Source: Eulemur rufifrons (lineage: Eukaryota; Chordata; Mammalia; Primates; Lemuridae). From it: 64,000 nucleotides of DNA. Both the position numbers and the translations under genes were made by a program. Shown here piece by piece: positions 61,906-64,000 of this stretch. The stretch covers positions 63,247,501-63,311,500 of the forward strand of contig NC_090983.1 in NCBI RefSeq assembly GCF_041146395.1, given 5' to 3'. The notes under the pieces were generated by a model that saw nothing but the letters and a program-made list of their open reading frames with translations, made no database searches and had not been told where the DNA came from. The stretch's first letter is position 1. Every line of letters begins with the position of its first letter.

Positions 61906-63339
61906 AAAGATCACCATTTTAGCTATTCATGCCAACATAAAAATCCTAATTAGAATTAACAATGAGAGCAAATATGATTTTATTAAATATTATGATTTAA
62001 TAATATATTATTTAATACATATATTAATATATATTTCTTGCCAGATAAAGAGTAAGACCATGGTCATATTATGAATGTCAATATTAAAAAGGATCACCCT
62101 CTTGGTAGGCATTTTGAAATGGAATAGTAGAAAGTACCTTGGACTAATTGAGAATAAAAAGAAATCTACCAATAGGTTTTGTCCATAGTCTACAGTTAAA
62201 CTACCACGTGATCAAGGAAAAGTCTTTTAAATTTTCTGGGCCGCAGATTTCTCATCTGTACAGTGATGAGGCAAATTCAACCCATTAAATAATTTCCCCA
62301 AGATCACCTAACCACCTTGTCAAACCAGGATTCAACTCAAGTTGTTTTTAATTTCGTTTTTCTCCAGAATCTGTGCCTATTTCCCACCACAATACAATTA
62401 CTTGAATTAAATTTATGGTCCTCAGCTCAAAGATCTTATGCTAATATCTATAAATGGAAATAATAATTTAACATTCAATTTTTATCCATGCCTGGAACCA
62501 ATCTCAAGTTGAAAAATGTTCTTTGTTCTCTCTCCCTCCTTTTACACTATCCACATTTTTTTGTTTATTACTTACCATACTAAATAAAAACAGGTGGTTT
62601 TTCTTTGTAAGACTCAAATATCCTATTCTGTGGAATGGGCTACAATGGAACTTTCCATGGAGAACTTTCCACCAGGGGAGTGGGTACAAGTTTTATCAAA
62701 TCTTCTATTATCTTGTATACTACTGACATATGATGTGGTTTTCAGACAAAAAGATCAAAAGAAAGGGAGATTATATAGCAGCCCTTATGCTAGCATCATT
62801 TGGACTGAAGAACTATTTTAGATTTGAAATCTACTGTCCAGTCATTGGATGGTAAAAAAGACTTAAGGAAATCAAAGGTTGTAATAATGTTTGGGGGAAT
62901 ATAGATTTTTCTCTATGGGAAAATGTCCTCAGTTAAGGTTTCTGGAGCTATAGTACTTTCTGTCACTCCTGTATATAAAATTGCTTCTAAAATACTATAT
63001 TTAAAAATTTTACTCAAGTATGAAATCCTGAAAAGTGTTTGTATGTTACTAAAAAACAATATTATTTCTTAATTACTTAAGTATAAATCTATAAACTTAC
63101 CCATACATTAATATTGTTTTTAAGTTTTAATAACATTAACAAATTCATTTTTAGAATACTCATGGGCCTCTTGATCTGTATAAAATGATCAAATCCTTCC
63201 TTATAAAGAAATTTATGGCTAAATTTTACTTCTGGATAACAGTAAATATGATTAAAGAAGTGAAAAAGCATCTACATCATTTTATCTTGACTCCTTTGAA
63301 AGTGAAAATGTAAATTTTAAGAATTCCCATAAGATGTGG

Positions 63340-63650
63340 AGTGGGAGGACATATATATGTGTGTATATGTGTAGTTCTATGCATTTTTATCCCATGTATA
63401 GATTCATATAAATACCATAATCAAGATACAGAGCTGTTCCATCACCAGAAAGGAAATTCCTCATGCTACACCTCTGCATTCTCAGTCCTCACTCTGTTCC
63501 TGGCAACCACTAATCTATTTTCATCACTACAGTCCTGTCATTTTGAGGATGTTATCTAAATGGAATCCTACAGTTTGCAATCTTTTGAGATGGACATTTT
63601 TTCCATTAAGCATAATGCTCTTGAGATCAATCCAAGTTGTTGTATGTATC
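63340..63650 (-). mobile_element. L1M-type fragment, antisense, interrupted by Alu
   Basis: The text TGGAATCCTACAGTTTGCAA to ATCAATCCAAGTTGTTGTAT corresponds to the antisense of the region around the end of ORF2 in older mammalian L1s. It stops at the T-run of the Alu at 63651. Confidence 0.7.
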
Positions 63651-63652
63651 AG

Positions 63653-63685
<33 letters not shown>

Positions 63686-64000
63686 TTGAGACAGAGTCTC
63701 ACTCTGTTGCCCAGGCTAGAGTGAGTGCCGTGGCGTCAGCCTAGCTCACAGCAACCTCAAACTCCTGAGCTCAAGGGATCCTCCTGTCTCAGCCTCCCGA
63801 GTAGCTGGGACTACAGGCATGCACCACCATGCCCGGCTAATTTTTTTCTATATATATTTTTAGCTGTCCATATAATTTCTTTCTATTTTTAGTAGAGATG
63901 GGGTCTCGCTCTTGCTCAGGCTGGTCTCGAACTCCTGAGCTCAAAAGATCCGCCCACCTCGGCCTCCCAGAGTGCTAGGATTACAGGTGTGAGCCACCAC
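63651..64000 (-). mobile_element. Alu, lemur type, antisense, cut by window end
   Basis: A T-rich tail, about 38 bases interrupted by AAA, precedes GAGACAGAGTCTCACTCTGT, and the body runs to GTGAGCCACCAC at the last base. It is nearly identical to the copy at 55487. It lies within an antisense L1 fragment that precedes it. Confidence 0.95.

Larger units (their letters stand above)
60117..64000 (-). other. SLC4A10 intron, 5' side open (at least 3.9 kb)
   Basis: The preceding exon was not found. The stretch includes an LTR 3' end (61590-61905), a MIR-like piece (about 62170-62380), an antisense L1 fragment (63340-63650) and an antisense Alu that runs off the window (63651-64000). Confidence 0.85.

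Noticed and set aside
60117..63650. Search for the preceding SLC4A10 exon ending in Glu-Thr-Ala-Arg
   Set aside because: No minus-strand frame here shows the expected acidic segment; the exon must lie beyond the window.

Overview
This is vertebrate nuclear DNA: AT-rich, with multi-exon coding sequence bounded by GT-AG splice sites and many interspersed repeats. Several Alu dimers carry an extended A-rich middle (plus sense: AGAAAGAAATTATATGGACA, then CTAAAAATATATATAGAAAA). I associate that form with lemurs. Together with L1 3' ends of one shared type, it points to a strepsirrhine primate, most likely a lemur. The species itself is inferred.

The only gene I can support is SLC4A10 (electroneutral sodium-bicarbonate transporter NBCn2/NCBE), on the minus strand. 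Eleven internal coding exons lie between 60116 and 17207. In transcript order they are 60116-59956, 52182-51994, 42669-42578, 41586-41497 (30-residue cassette), 35522-35365, 32300-32213, 26687-26541, 21866-21766, 18761-18587, 17989-17856 and 17452-17207. All phases join, no exon has a frameshift or internal stop, and every junction has GT and AG. Together they encode about 527 residues: most of the cytoplasmic N-terminal domain plus roughly the first five membrane segments. The start codon and first exons lie beyond 64000, and the large extracellular loop, remaining membrane segments and C-terminus lie before position 1. Two sources of isoform diversity are visible: a tandem TAGCAG acceptor at 42669/42666 (adds or removes one Ala) and the phase-0 90-nt cassette exon.

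The introns hold repeats. There are six Alu copies, four with the lemur-type middle and two older. There are three copies of one L1 3' end, one of them apparently 5'-inverted and inserted into an older repeat, plus an L1 fragment at 63340 cut by an Alu. There are also MLT1-type LTRs in both orientations, a nested pair of Tigger-type DNA transposons, hAT elements, and scattered MIR and L2 pieces. I found no second protein gene, tRNA, rRNA or CRISPR array. I saw no sign of an undescribed system; the best second-look items are the isoform-generating splice sites and the nested repeat structures.
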